Origin: Rhabditophanes sp. KR3021
Taxonomy: Eukaryota > Nematoda > Chromadorea > Rhabditida > Alloionematidae
Length of the DNA stretch: 64,000 bases
Direction: 5' to 3'
Assembly (NCBI GenBank): GCA_963281155.1
Contig: CAUJLY010000006.1
Span: 9,982,001-10,046,000 of the forward strand
The position numbers and the translations under genes are program-made. The notes beneath the pieces were generated by a model. That model worked only from the letters and a program-made list of their open reading frames with translations, was not told the origin of the DNA and made no database searches. Below, piece by piece: positions 35,851 to 46,007 of the stretch. Numbering within the stretch: position 1 is the first letter of the stretch; each line of letters opens with the position of its first letter.

Positions 35851-36111
35851 TTAAATTTCCTCCCCAACAACCTCATAATATTTGTTGTTCTGTATATTGG
35901 AGCTGTTTTGTTCTTTTGTTTCAGAGAACTGAATTTTTCTTTTGTAAAGAATTCTATTAAATATAATATTCTGTATTTGAGCGTGCATTGATGTTTTTAT
36001 TGTGTGAGATTTCTTCGTATATAATTTAACTACCAATATTCCTAACAACAAAATGAAAACATAAAATGGCATTTGAAAAAAGTTGCCTTCGAGTATGCAT
36101 TCTATTATCAT
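35851..36111 (-). CDS. Doubtful small membrane ORF, possible last exon
   Basis: Reading from ATG 36111 gives 86 aa with one hydrophobic segment (about FYVFILLLGILVVKLY) and a basic/polar tail ending VVGEEI. The frame stays open upstream to a TATATTAG acceptor (36154-36161), adding a further hydrophobic stretch. This could therefore be the last exon of a spliced gene whose 5' part I could not find. An AATAAA about 13 nt after the stop is mild support. No known family recognised. Confidence 0.28.
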   Translation of the reverse strand: MIIECILEGNFFQMPFYVFILLLGILVVKLYTKKSHTIKTSMHAQIQNIIFNRILYKRKIQFSETKEQNSSNIQNNKYYEVVGEEI

Positions 36112-38535
36112 TAGAATGAATACAGGAATTTGTATTAGTTTATGCAAATTCAACTAATATACTTTATATTTGACAATTTCTATTAAAACAATCCTGTTCA
36201 ACACCAATTCACTTTATCAAAAGAAAATTAAAAGTTTCAAGATGATTGAGTATATCCCTATCTATGTTTGAAAATGGAGATGCAATTTAGAGATAGATAT
36301 GCATAGAATATTCAGGCATAAGTACCATCATTTATAATTCATGAGGTTGTTTTTATGATTGATAAAAAAGGAAGTTGTACACTTGAAAGTACGTACTGAT
36401 AAGCTTAAATGATTAATGCTTGAAATGTTATTAGCCTCTTCATATGATTGACCATTAATATTTAGGTCTAATTCATTTGTGTCTATCTACTTTAGGCTAT
36501 CAATTTCACCATTAATTTTGGAAAAAAGTTTAATACTAATTCAAACATAAGAATTAATATCTATGAAATCACTTAAACATTAATATTGGAGACCCATTAA
36601 CTCAAAAAACAATCATTAACTTGCCTACAAAAATAATGCGCAAGTCCTTTTTGTCAAGGAAAGGCGTACTATATTTGTTACACACAGCTCTTTTTCTCAT
36701 GTATGTTTCTCGTATAATTGTGGTGTTGAAGGAACTCTCTAACTCTTCTAGATTTAACTTCCTCCATCATTGATGCAATCATCATTTTTAAATTATAAGC
36801 ATAAATTAATGGTAAAAATAGTTAAACAATTGCATGTACTATTTAGCTTCTTCCATGACTATTTAAAGAAATTAGGAAAGACTATGTTGGGGATAATCTT
36901 TTTCTTTTTTATGTGCCAACAGTGATACAATTAAATTAAAAAGCACTTTATCATTTTTATCATCAAGGATATGTATGTATATATTCTTTGATATAACACG
37001 ATAATACAGGTTCCTAAAGATAATATGCACAAAAAATAGATGAAGCTAGTATGTTTTACTTTTTTGCTGCAATTTATTAAATGTATATTTTACAAATTCA
37101 AATATATATCAATGTTCTTTAGCAGGGCAATTTTGTCTTTGTACATTTTTAAAGTAAGATTTATGTGGCAACAGAATATTACGTGATTAGTACTAGGTAA
37201 GACGCTAACAACAAGTCATTATAAGAATAGAAGTCATTTAATACTTATTTTGTACTTGAAGTGTAGATGTATTATGGAAGTTCTTATGAATTCATTCGTC
37301 TGTTTATATTTAACCCATAAACATCTAAAAAACAAGAATTCCCTTCAACAATAACCAATTAAAAGGCCTATTATTGTGTGTTATTGATCATTAAGGGTAG
37401 CTTTAAAAAAATATCCTTTCACAAAATCAAATGACACTATGTAACTATTAGCTTATTTACTCATTCTACCTCCTTAACAACATTTTTTTGATTTCTTATC
37501 CTCATATTAATATTTTTAATGACCGCATACTTCCATTGCACGAATATATTAGTGTCAATTGTTTCTGTTGATATTTTCAAAGATGGATATTCATCATTTT
37601 ATAAATATAGGGTCCTACAATAGATATGTGCATTAAAACTCCTCCGTCCAAATAGTAAGCCCACATTTCCCCTTTATTGTAATAAGAGCCTATACATGAT
37701 GTTGGCGTAAAATATATCACCATACAAATAACATGCAGGCACGTTACTTTGTGTAGATAACTTTTATTGGTATATATGAAGTTAGATTTATTAAGGTGGC
37801 AAAAGCTTTTTCTTTAAAGAGGATTGCATTTCCTGATTACTCTTATCTTCTCCAAAGGCGTTGCAAGTATAGACTAAAGCAGCACCATACATAATCACAT
37901 CAAAACACACCTTTTGACCAAGTCAACACATTGATTAATAATCATAAGTTAACTGTTTAATAACCGCAATTCACAAGCCTTCCTAACATCAAACTTTGTT
38001 TCTAAAGTCAATTCTGCAAAAAATGATCTCATTCCAAAAGAATATATTTATTCTATTATTTAAGGAAAACAATGCTATCCTTTTGTTCATACCATGTCTT
38101 GTGATCCTCGTTGTGGTTGATGTAAATTATAAATTAGCTTTGATATGTGAAGCACCATGCTTTCCTAGTTAACAACACTTTATCCTTTTCCTTTTTTGGT
38201 TGAGATTTGCATTGGTACAGATGTGACTTAAAAATTGTGGTAGACTTAGGCAAATTTTTTGTCCAGTATGTTTTAATTTGATATTAATATAATTATTCAC
38301 TTGCATATATGCGAGGTTGTTGCTCGTTTGACATAATTTGTTATTGTGAAATATATTTAGCAACGTACTATGCTTAAACTAATAATTTAATTGCAGGCAA
38401 AAAGTTGTATTCATATGATTATTTTTAACTAATAATACATAACTGGTCCTACCTACAAAAGCTTACAACTAAATTATTACCAAGAAGCGTTGACTGATCG
38501 TCTATTGATATCAATTAAAAGCTAAACATATAAGG
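36112..38535. other. Intergenic region, no supported gene
   Basis: 2.4 kb. A 33-codon minus frame at 37791-37892 has coding-like composition, but no acceptor or upstream exon could be found. The rest is AT-rich with no convincing frame. Confidence 0.5.
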
Positions 38536-39169
38536 ATGGGATGTGTTTCAAGCAAATTTTGCTCCCCATCACTTCCAGACAAATCTATTCGTGATTATTG
38601 GCATGTAGAAGGAGTTATTTTAGATGATCAATTAGAAGGAAAGCTAGTTCGGCGTCCTTCGGGTGTTTTGTACGTGTTCAATGGTAATCTAGAGTTTAGA
38701 AGCCAAGTTTGTTTTACGAAGAAGGTGGATTCTAGAATATCAATGAATATTTGTAATATTCAATCTGTTTCAAGTAATAATAAATTCACATCTTTATCAG
38801 TAAGTTATTTTTAGACTCATTGACTTTTTATTCTTTTAGAATGGAAAATGCATTAGCGAGGCAGTTGTTGAAATCAGTTCATCGGATCCTACAGGCAAAA
38901 TTTCGCATATCGCCTTCATTACTAATAAAGCCGATTTAGTAAGTGTTGATGCAATTTAAATGTGCATTATCATTGTTGATGTTAAAGGATTCATCATAAC
39001 TCCCACTTAAATGACTTTGAGCTGTATTGTTTATAAAAACATCTAATTATACGTCATCTTTCAGATAAGTCAAACCTTGAAAAGTATTTGTGACAAACAC
39101 AGACAGAAACCAAGGATATTTCAATTTAATTCGATTGACGTAGAAGGAATAGAAATTGAATTACCCTAA
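38536..39169 (+). CDS. Small N-myristoylated protein, unknown function
   Basis: Proposed CDS: join(38536-38799, 38840-38938, 39065-39169), 155 aa. It begins MGCVSSKFC: Gly2 with Ser6 and Lys7 fits the N-myristoylation consensus, and Cys3 (and Cys9) could be palmitoylated, so membrane attachment is likely. The rest resembles a single small alpha/beta domain: beta-like strands around GVLYVFNGNLEFR, SRISMNICNIQSV, AVVEISSS and ISHIAFITN, then a helix (ADLISQTLKSICDKHR). This order is loosely like a PH/PTB-type fold, but I recognise no family. All three introns or junctions are in phase 0 with good GTAAGT donors; the intron sizes are 40 and 126 bp. It is tail-to-tail with the fatty-acid-binding protein gene, 347 bp away. 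Confidence 0.7.
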
Positions 39170-39516
39170 ACCAAATTGTATCCAATATTTGCAAAAAACT
39201 GGTGTTGATTAATTATAAGAAAACGATGTTACATAATTAAACTAATATTTGATTAAAATCAAAACCTACACCATCAAATTTCTTTCCTCTTGTCCAAAAT
39301 GTGAAACTAAATTGATTAAGGAGGGAAAGAATATTAATATATAAAGAAATGTGTTTAAACAATCTTTTTAAATTAAGATCTCCTCTATTAATGTTTATAT
39401 TTTGGATGTATCGTTATATTTTTTTATAATTTGTATCTTCATAAATGCATTATATTTAAATAATAAAAGAGATTAAAGTAAGTTATTGGCATTTATTGGG
39501 GCATTAGTTCAAATAT
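39170..39516. other. Convergent 3' spacer
   Basis: 347 bp between the myristoylated-protein gene (+) and the fatty-acid-binding protein gene (-). An AATAAAA at about 39461 fits the + strand. No gene is seen. Confidence 0.45.
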
Positions 39517-40053
39517 TTATTCAGCAATGAAATAGCGAGTCCAAGTTGCTTCCTGAGTATTTTTGGTAGCGATACTTTTTGAGACAAGTTCATTTTCTGA
39601 TTGTAATTCCCAACGGAAGATGTCATCATCTCGAGCTGAATCTTTTTTGGGGTTTAAAAGTGTGTGGGTTTCAACTAACACCCCATCTTCAAATGTAAAA
39701 ATTATCTGAAAAAGCAATTAAATACTTTACAGTTTAAGCGTACCCGATGTTTATTCCCATCATATGCAATATCTTCGAAGGCTTCTCCTAATCTAAAGAG
39801 ATACTTCTTACGGTCTTTTGTCAAACCAAGTTCAATAGAATAAACCCCTTCAACTTCATCGTGATTAAGTCTAAAGTATCCTTTATTCATGTTTCGGCAA
39901 ACAAGTTTTCTAATGAGCCATGGCATTCCTAAAAAATAAATTGACCGATTGTAAAAATAATAAATAATTACCTCTTATTTCCATATATTGAGTCAATCCA
40001 TCAGCCTTAGTTTCAATAAAAGATTTCCCAACAAACTGTTCAATAGAATTCAT
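39517..40053 (-). CDS. Intracellular fatty-acid-binding protein (FABP/LBP family)
   Basis: Proposed CDS on the minus strand: 40053-39972, 39928-39744, 39705-39517; 151 aa. FABPs carry fatty acids and retinoids in a ten-stranded beta barrel. The N-terminal signature region (EQFVGKSFIETKADGLTQYM) and the portal helices are followed by alternating strands: GYFRLN, GVYSIELGL, KKYLFRLGEAFED, HRIIFTFEDGVLVET and DDIFRWELQ. It ends WTRYFIAE: the Arg of the carboxylate-binding R-x-Y motif is kept, but the Tyr position is Phe. There is no signal peptide, so it should be cytosolic or nuclear, unlike the secreted nematode LBPs. Introns are 43 and 38 bp. A TTTTTAG acceptor lies 13 nt before the ATG. It is slightly longer than the vertebrate 132-135 aa. 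Confidence 0.82.
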
Positions 40054-41035
40054 GATGTTGTTTTATCTAAAAAGAGAAATATGTGTCTCTAGTATGCAAC
40101 GTCAAATGATACCTAACTAAGAATGTAACCTTCTTTTATGGACAACTCTATCTATTGGATTGCTCTTTAATTTTAACTAGGCCCAGTTACGAACACAAAC
40201 ACATTTACCCAATTCAAAATAATTAATTTAACCACAGAGATAAAATGCATTAGATGATGAAAGATACCATATTAGTTTACCAAATAAGATCATCATATTA
40301 TGGGGATAGTTGATAAAAGAAGATAGTGAATGGTTAGTTTAGAAAAAATTAATTTAGAAAATACAGGAATCTAGTATGGCTTTTAGTTTATTTATTTAAA
40401 GATAGAAATTTACTTTTTGTTACAAAAATTGTGTTAATAAAAGTAAAGACAGGGCGGAATTGTATGTATTATTATATTTTGTTAGTAGAAATTGATTGTA
40501 ATGTGAAAGAAGCTTAACATGCATGAGTTTAACATTTAGTTTCACGCAATCATAATATTAAATATCACCACCTTTTATAAATATTTCTCGTAGACGATAA
40601 ATCAATCCCAATCATACAATCTATAATCATATCTGTATTGTAAAATGCTTGTAGATAATAACTGCAAAGTTATATTTTGTTGCTTCTTATGTCATAATGT
40701 GTATATAAACAAAGGTTTATTAATTGCATTCACTAGTCAAAACTTGGTCCCATGTATTTTAATCGTCGGCAAACGTTTTATAAAATCCTATATTCCATCA
40801 CTACATTCATTTCTTATTCTACAAATTTAAAGAAACGAAAAAAAGTGATATGCAATCTTTGAATAGAAGTGGATATTAATGTGTATTGGTGCGTGTTTGA
40901 AGATGAGGGGAGAAATTATCAGATGTTAACTTTACAATAGTAAAAAAGGTCTTGGAAAATGATGTCGAATATTTAAAGAAAGCATTTTGTAATATTTATC
41001 TTGATAATAACAATCAACTCATTTTTTAATTAAAT
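40054..41035. other. Intergenic region, no supported gene
   Basis: About 1 kb upstream of both the FABP gene and the metalloprotease fragment. I searched it for prodomain exons belonging to the ADAM-like fragment and saw none. Confidence 0.45.
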
Positions 41036-41359
41036 ATTGCGTATCCTGAATATTGTAGAACAAAAAATCACATAGGATTCAAATCCTTTTGTAATAAAGT
41101 TGACTCCTATGCAGATTCAATTTTCAATGCATACGAAGTAACGGATCATTCGAATTATTGCTTAGCATATTTATTTATATCAAAAAGTTCTGCTACAAAT
41201 TTGGGAGCTGCGATACTTGGATTATCAGGGAAAATCAAAGGAGGGATCTGTACAAATTATCAAGCCCAAAATTATACTTTGCCAATTAAAGCTTCTCCTA
41301 ATCTGGTATTATTTTACATCCATTTAAGGAAATCTCTATTCAATAAATGTTCAAACTAA
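41036..41359 (+). pseudogene. Fragment of an ADAM10/Kuzbanian-like metalloprotease
   Basis: An open stretch with no ATG, ended by TAA 41357-41359, encodes a segment resembling the ADAM10 reprolysin domain just before its active site: NHIGF, then DHSNYCLAYLF, LGAAILGLSG and GGICTNY. This lines up with the ADAM10 order NIGVEKF, HSDYCLAY-F, LGLAW and GGIC. Expected next is the zinc site HExxHxxGxxH, but neither the remaining frame nor the following 400 bp contains it. No signal peptide, prodomain, disintegrin or transmembrane part is found. A possible acceptor (TTGTAG, ending near 41058) and donor (CTG|GTATTA near 41306) could mark a lone exon, but the downstream continuation hits a stop. It is most likely a relic or a truncated duplicate; ADAM10 itself releases Notch and other ectodomains. 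Confidence 0.5.
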
Positions 41360-42209
41360 TCAGCCAAGTTTTGGAAGAGCCTGAATTCACTCTTTCAATC
41401 AAAATTCATCATTTACAAGAAGGAGTTGCTTTTAAATATACCAGATGATTCGGGCATTAATTTTAAACTAAATGTACTTTACTGAAATAGCAAAAATTAA
41501 ATAATTTCTAAGTATTATACTAAGTTACATTCTGTACAGTTAGACGTATAATAATAAAAATGTAGCTGTCTTTTTAAACTTTACACAAAGAGATATAATC
41601 AAAAAAAATATTTTCTACATAAGTACAAACAGTTTTTGTTAAATTATAAAAATATGATCATGATATTGTTAAAAGTTACAAAGATCAAGCCAAATATCTG
41701 TGCAGTTGTTGTACTGTAAATGACCTGTTCTAAAACCGTACAAAATGTGAACCAGATAAGCAACTATTTTAGGAAATAGCTTTGTTGGCAAATGAATTAT
41801 TGTGGCATGCAACAAGTAAACAAAACCAACTTCCAGAATAACACGCTTAACCGCTTTGTTTGGTTGATGTGAAGCATGTCCCTATATATATTCTGTCAAA
41901 AAAGATGATTTTTTAGGTTCGAAAATTATTAATACAATTTTGCCATAATGTTCACAGTATTGTCCTAAGCTCATTCAAAAACCATGGCACATGCACTTGT
42001 TATTTGCGAGTAATTTGTGTGATTCCTACTAATTGTCTGCATATATGACTAGGATGAATGTGCAATTGCGAACTAAAAGTAACCGTGGGTTTTGGTAAAA
42101 GATTGGAAAAAATAACAAAATTATTAAGTGAATTTAAATTTATTTAAGCACTCTTAAAAGTAATTATTAATAAAATGAAAAAGTAGTTATTAATAAGATG
42201 AAAAAGTAA
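41360..42209. other. Intergenic region downstream of the ADAM-like relic
   Basis: 850 bp. A 40-codon frame near 41363-41490 (contains KSLNSLFQSKF) could be a further decayed piece of the metalloprotease, but the similarity is too weak to call. The right end carries the short tandem repeat at the end of the V-ATPase assembly gene. Confidence 0.4.
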
Positions 42210-42214
42210 TTATT
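42159..42214. repeat. 23-bp tandem repeat across a stop codon
   Basis: Two near-identical 23-bp units (42159-42181 and 42182-42204, differing at two positions) and a 10-bp partial third unit (42205-42214), which overlaps the stop codon of the TMEM199-like gene. It looks like a slippage duplication in the 3' UTR. Confidence 0.7.
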
Positions 42215-42932
42215 TGGTCTTCTTTGATTCTTTACTACTCTTCACTTTCTTTCCTTCAGTTTTCTTAGGTTTTGAAGCAGAAATGACTGTTTCAGATTCC
42301 TTTTCTTGACCACTAGGCACAATATCAATTTTGGGACGTTTAACGATAATTTTCTTTTTAGTATTTTGCTCAACTTTAGTAGGATCTTGTGGGTCCATAG
42401 ATTTAATAATGAAGTACAAATCAGCAATAAAAACAATTGTTGCCAAGACAAGACCAACAATAATTTTGGTTTCAAACGATAAATTCAATCCTGGATACAT
42501 GAAAGTAATGCCATAATAACCAAACGTGAAGGCCCCCGCAACTGTTATCAAAGTATTGAAAATAGCAATACTTTGTCTGTTAACTTCTTTCATATCTTTT
42601 CCGAAATCTTTCATTAGATTTTCTTTGCCAAAGTTTTGAGTTGGGTCTAGGGATTTGACCATGTCACGGTATTTGTTGTTTTCTTCACGGATTCGCAGTT
42701 TCGCCGTTAGCTTTTTGAATGATTCGGAGTGCTTGATAGATTCGTCAATTGGTACAGGTCTGAATAACTCTATAAGCTTATATTTGGCAAAATCGGCAGG
42801 CAACGTCTTAACAAATTGCTTAATATCAAGAAAAGATTTATGTTCTTCCTTCAAAAACTCATCCTTATTCATAACATCAGATAACAGCCTCTCCAAAGCT
42901 TCCTTATCATTTGCACAATATAATCTGTCCAT
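42210..42932 (-). CDS. TMEM199/VMA12-like V-ATPase assembly factor
   Basis: Intronless, 240 aa. VMA12/TMEM199 proteins sit in the ER/Golgi membrane and help assemble the V0 sector of the proton pump. Seen: an N-terminal cytosolic part of about 120 residues ending in the family-like NNKYRDMVKSLDP (compare Y-x-x-L/M-V-x-x-V in TMEM199), then a conserved spacer (KDFGKDMKEVNRQ) and two membrane helices (about 122-145 and 154-174) joined by a short loop. A strongly basic tail with KPKKTEGKK and KSSKESKKTK follows, with no clear dilysine ER-retrieval signal at the very end. The ATG lies three bases after a TTTATAG acceptor, suggesting trans-splicing. It is upstream of and colinear with the glucosidase II gene (414 bp apart); both serve the secretory pathway, but the spacing gives no operon evidence. 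Confidence 0.72.
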   Translation of the reverse strand: MDRLYCANDKEALERLLSDVMNKDEFLKEEHKSFLDIKQFVKTLPADFAKYKLIELFRPVPIDESIKHSESFKKLTAKLRIREENNKYRDMVKSLDPTQNFGKENLMKDFGKDMKEVNRQSIAIFNTLITVAGAFTFGYYGITFMYPGLNLSFETKIIVGLVLATIVFIADLYFIIKSMDPQDPTKVEQNTKKKIIVKRPKIDIVPSGQEKESETVISASKPKKTEGKKVKSSKESKKTK

Positions 42933-43346
42933 ATTCTATAAAAAACAATCAAATTAACTAATTAATTAGAGTTAAAATAAGGTAAATCATGATTTAAAAC
43001 ACGTAACAAGGCCACTTATTTCAGAAAATTTATATTTGACTTGAAACCATTTAACATAATACATCAAGAAGACAAAGAATCAAAAGTGATACCAAAAATC
43101 GTTCTGTTTGAATGATTTAATGACGAGGTAACATCCTACCAATCGTCTTCCAATCAACATGCAAATGAACAACACGCATACTTTTAGATTCCTATCGAAA
43201 CAATGTGTGATAATAAATAAAATAAAAGAGAATGTATATTTATGTTGTATAAGTTGAATTCATGACCAAGAGTTTCAAGTTTGCAATTGTGTTTACGAAA
43301 AATTAAGACATATAAGAGTAGGATTTAAGAAGTTGTCTAGGGCGAT
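42933..43346. other. Intergenic spacer
   Basis: 414 bp between the V-ATPase assembly gene and the 3' end of the glucosidase gene. AT-rich; nothing further seen. Confidence 0.5.
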
Positions 43347-46007
43347 TTAATGATGAATGTCAATTCTGAATTCGCTAGAAACAAAACAACCCGGCTTTTT
43401 GATTACCAATAAACTTTGATCACGGTTATGGTGGAATTCTAGGTCTTCTGGATTGAGGTCGTCTAGATAGATGTGGACGGCTGTTGGGAAGTATCTTACT
43501 CCACGGATTACTATCTTTTCTACGTAGACTTCAGACTCGTAGACTCCTTTTTTGTCTAGATTTTTAGATGAGATTGCGTACAAGTGTGAGGATACTTTTT
43601 TGTATTCGAAGCCCCAGTACAGATATTCTCCTGTTTTGTATTCGTACGTTTCTCCGTCATCAAGGTAAACACTTCCATTAGCGTGGTTTCCGGCGTAATC
43701 AGCTGCGATGTACAAGGTAATTGGGTCATCCTTCATAAGCTTAGAGGATCTTCTGATTCTGCTCCTAGTTGGGATGATGGTGCCTCCTCTTTGCAACAAA
43801 GGAATCTTTGTGATTGGAGTGTCCATGTAGATAGCTCCTGGACTTGGTCTCATGCTATGTGAATCCCATTCATACCAAATTTCTTTCTTTCCAGGAAGGT
43901 AAAGTGAAACGGCAGATACTCCTGGCTCAGTTACTGGTCTAACCAATAAAGCATTTCCGAGTAAAAATTCTTTCTCTTCGTCGAATGCGCTTTCATCTTC
44001 TGGGAATTCAGACCAGAGAGGCCTTACGACAGGTTTTCCAGTAAGTGTATGTTCATGGAAAAGAGTGTACCAGAATGGCAAGAAGAAGTAACGTTGGCGG
44101 ATGGCCTTTCTGATAGCTAGTTTAGTATTGTCTTCAAACAACCATGGCTCTCTTCTTTTGCAGTCGATGTGAGCGTGAGCTCTGAAGAATGGAGAGAAAG
44201 CTCCCATTTGATACCATCTAATTAAAAGTTCATCTTCGACATTCTTGAAAAATCCACCTACATCAGCACCAATATGAGGAATTCCTGAGACCGACAAGGA
44301 CAAAATCATCGGAATAGATGTCTTAAGATGGCCCCATTCAGCTGTATTATCTCCTGTCCAGACAGCTGCGCTTCTTTGAGATCCAGCAAAGAATGACCTT
44401 GTCAACACAAATGGCCTGTACTTTCCTTGGGAACGGTCAATCAAACCTTGATAAGAGGAAGAATGATGAAGAAGGCCATACACATTATGAATGTCACGAT
44501 GTTCGAAATCGCCGTGATGTTTGATATCCTTTGGCATAGTAACTTCTGGTCCATTAAATACGGAAGGTTCATTCATGTCATTCCAGATCATGACGTCGTT
44601 GTTTGAAAGAATATACTTGTCAAAGCCATACAGGGCCTTCCACCATTTTCTAACCTCTGGATTTACAAAATCAGGGTACATAGAAGCTCCTGGCCAGCAA
44701 TGTCCTTGGTAACTTCCTTCGCCGTTCACATTCTTAACAAAGTATCCATTCGACTCACCCTCATTGTAAACAAAATAGCCATCGTCTCTTTTAATGTGAG
44801 GATCAACGATGTTCACAAGTTTACGTCCTTTCTTTGTCAACTCTTCAACCATTTCAAGTGGTTTCGAAAACTTTGACTTGTCCCATGTGAAATATTTCTT
44901 ATCATCTGTATGTTCGATGTCGAGCCAGAGAACATCCATTGGAATGTCATGTTCATCGAAACCAGCATTCACTTGTTTCACATCCTCCTCATCATTATAA
45001 TTCCATCTGCATTGGTGGTAAGCGATTGAGTAATGAGGGGGGAGTGGATACTTTCCGGTAAGAGAAGAGTATTGCCTGTATAAGTCATCTGGCTTTGGCC
45101 CGAGGAAAACAAATATGTCAATTAAGCCTGATTCAGAAATAAAGTGAGTTTTGATTTGTCCACTGTGATCATTGTTGACATCAAACCATGTCTCGGCGGC
45201 ATTTAGCCATAAGAGAGACATCGAACTTGTTTTGCTATGGACAACCACGTATGGAATAGCTCCGTACAAAGCCATTTTACTGTCCAATTCGTATTCGAAA
45301 ACATCCAAATTGTATAAACGGTACGGTTCCGTGTTTTTGGTGTTAGCAAGTGCTAAGCCATCCGCATGCTCAGGCAAGCCATAAATATATTTGAATCCGT
45401 AGAAGTTGATGTCTAACCCGACTGAACTACTTCCATATGGCTTGGAGTCTTTGTGGCCGGAAAACTCTTCTTCCCAGAAACCTTCTCCATCGTCTTTGCC
45501 ATCCACTTTTTGGCGGAAATGTTCGAATTTGAGGAGATTGTCCGAATTGAAGGAAACGGCCACTTCATTCTTGTTAAGGATATCGAGTTTGAAGGGAGTG
45601 TGGACGATTTTGATGGTTACATCTTTATTTATTGTTATTTGAGTGGTCCCCTTCTCAGTTTTGACATTGCCTAACTTAGATTGAACTGGTTCCCCATCCA
45701 AAGCGACTAAGGGTTGAAAACGATGTCTAATAGATTCCAACTCATCTACCACAATTCTCAATGTAGAGTCCTTGAGTCCGGCCACAATCAATTTCAATTT
45801 GTTTTCAGCAGATACAATGGTAGCTTCAATGGCTGTATCGTTGACCTTAATTGAAGACGCCTCAACAGTATAACCATTCCTAGTTAGCACACTGCGATGT
45901 CTCTTACAAAAGGCAGCTTGATCACATGTCTTGAATTTGGATTTGTCCACTGCTGAAGTGGTGGCAAGGCCTAAGAGAAGGAGCAGCACTGGTTGCCACA
46001 TCATCAT
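43347..46007 (-). CDS. Glucosidase II alpha subunit (GANAB-like, GH31)
   Basis: Intronless, 886 aa, close to the roughly 920-940 aa of animal homologues. In the ER lumen this enzyme trims the two inner glucoses from N-glycans, controlling calnexin/calreticulin cycling. Seen: a signal peptide (MMMWQPVLLLLLGLATTSAV), the characteristic start DKSKFKTCDQAAFCKRHR, then the GH31 N-terminal and barrel domains. The nucleophile motif MIWNDMNEPSVF places the catalytic Asp at 477; the acid/base motif WTGDNTAEW places Asp at 553. Also typical are DVLWLDIEHTDDKKYFTWD, GADVGGFF and RAHAHIDCKRREPW. There is no KDEL-type tail, as expected because the beta subunit retains it. A TTTCAG acceptor ends three bases before the first of three consecutive ATGs (46007). 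An intronless coding region of this length is unusual for the gene. Confidence 0.97.
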   Translation of the reverse strand: MMMWQPVLLLLLGLATTSAVDKSKFKTCDQAAFCKRHRSVLTRNGYTVEASSIKVNDTAIEATIVSAENKLKLIVAGLKDSTLRIVVDELESIRHRFQPLVALDGEPVQSKLGNVKTEKGTTQITINKDVTIKIVHTPFKLDILNKNEVAVSFNSDNLLKFEHFRQKVDGKDDGEGFWEEEFSGHKDSKPYGSSSVGLDINFYGFKYIYGLPEHADGLALANTKNTEPYRLYNLDVFEYELDSKMALYGAIPYVVVHSKTSSMSLLWLNAAETWFDVNNDHSGQIKTHFISESGLIDIFVFLGPKPDDLYRQYSSLTGKYPLPPHYSIAYHQCRWNYNDEEDVKQVNAGFDEHDIPMDVLWLDIEHTDDKKYFTWDKSKFSKPLEMVEELTKKGRKLVNIVDPHIKRDDGYFVYNEGESNGYFVKNVNGEGSYQGHCWPGASMYPDFVNPEVRKWWKALYGFDKYILSNNDVMIWNDMNEPSVFNGPEVTMPKDIKHHGDFEHRDIHNVYGLLHHSSSYQGLIDRSQGKYRPFVLTRSFFAGSQRSAAVWTGDNTAEWGHLKTSIPMILSLSVSGIPHIGADVGGFFKNVEDELLIRWYQMGAFSPFFRAHAHIDCKRREPWLFEDNTKLAIRKAIRQRYFFLPFWYTLFHEHTLTGKPVVRPLWSEFPEDESAFDEEKEFLLGNALLVRPVTEPGVSAVSLYLPGKKEIWYEWDSHSMRPSPGAIYMDTPITKIPLLQRGGTIIPTRSRIRRSSKLMKDDPITLYIAADYAGNHANGSVYLDDGETYEYKTGEYLYWGFEYKKVSSHLYAISSKNLDKKGVYESEVYVEKIVIRGVRYFPTAVHIYLDDLNPEDLEFHHNRDQSLLVIKKPGCFVSSEFRIDIHH

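Noticed and set aside
37791..37892. 33-codon minus ORF with coding-like composition
   Set aside because: No upstream exon, no good acceptor and no family; a stop immediately precedes it in frame.
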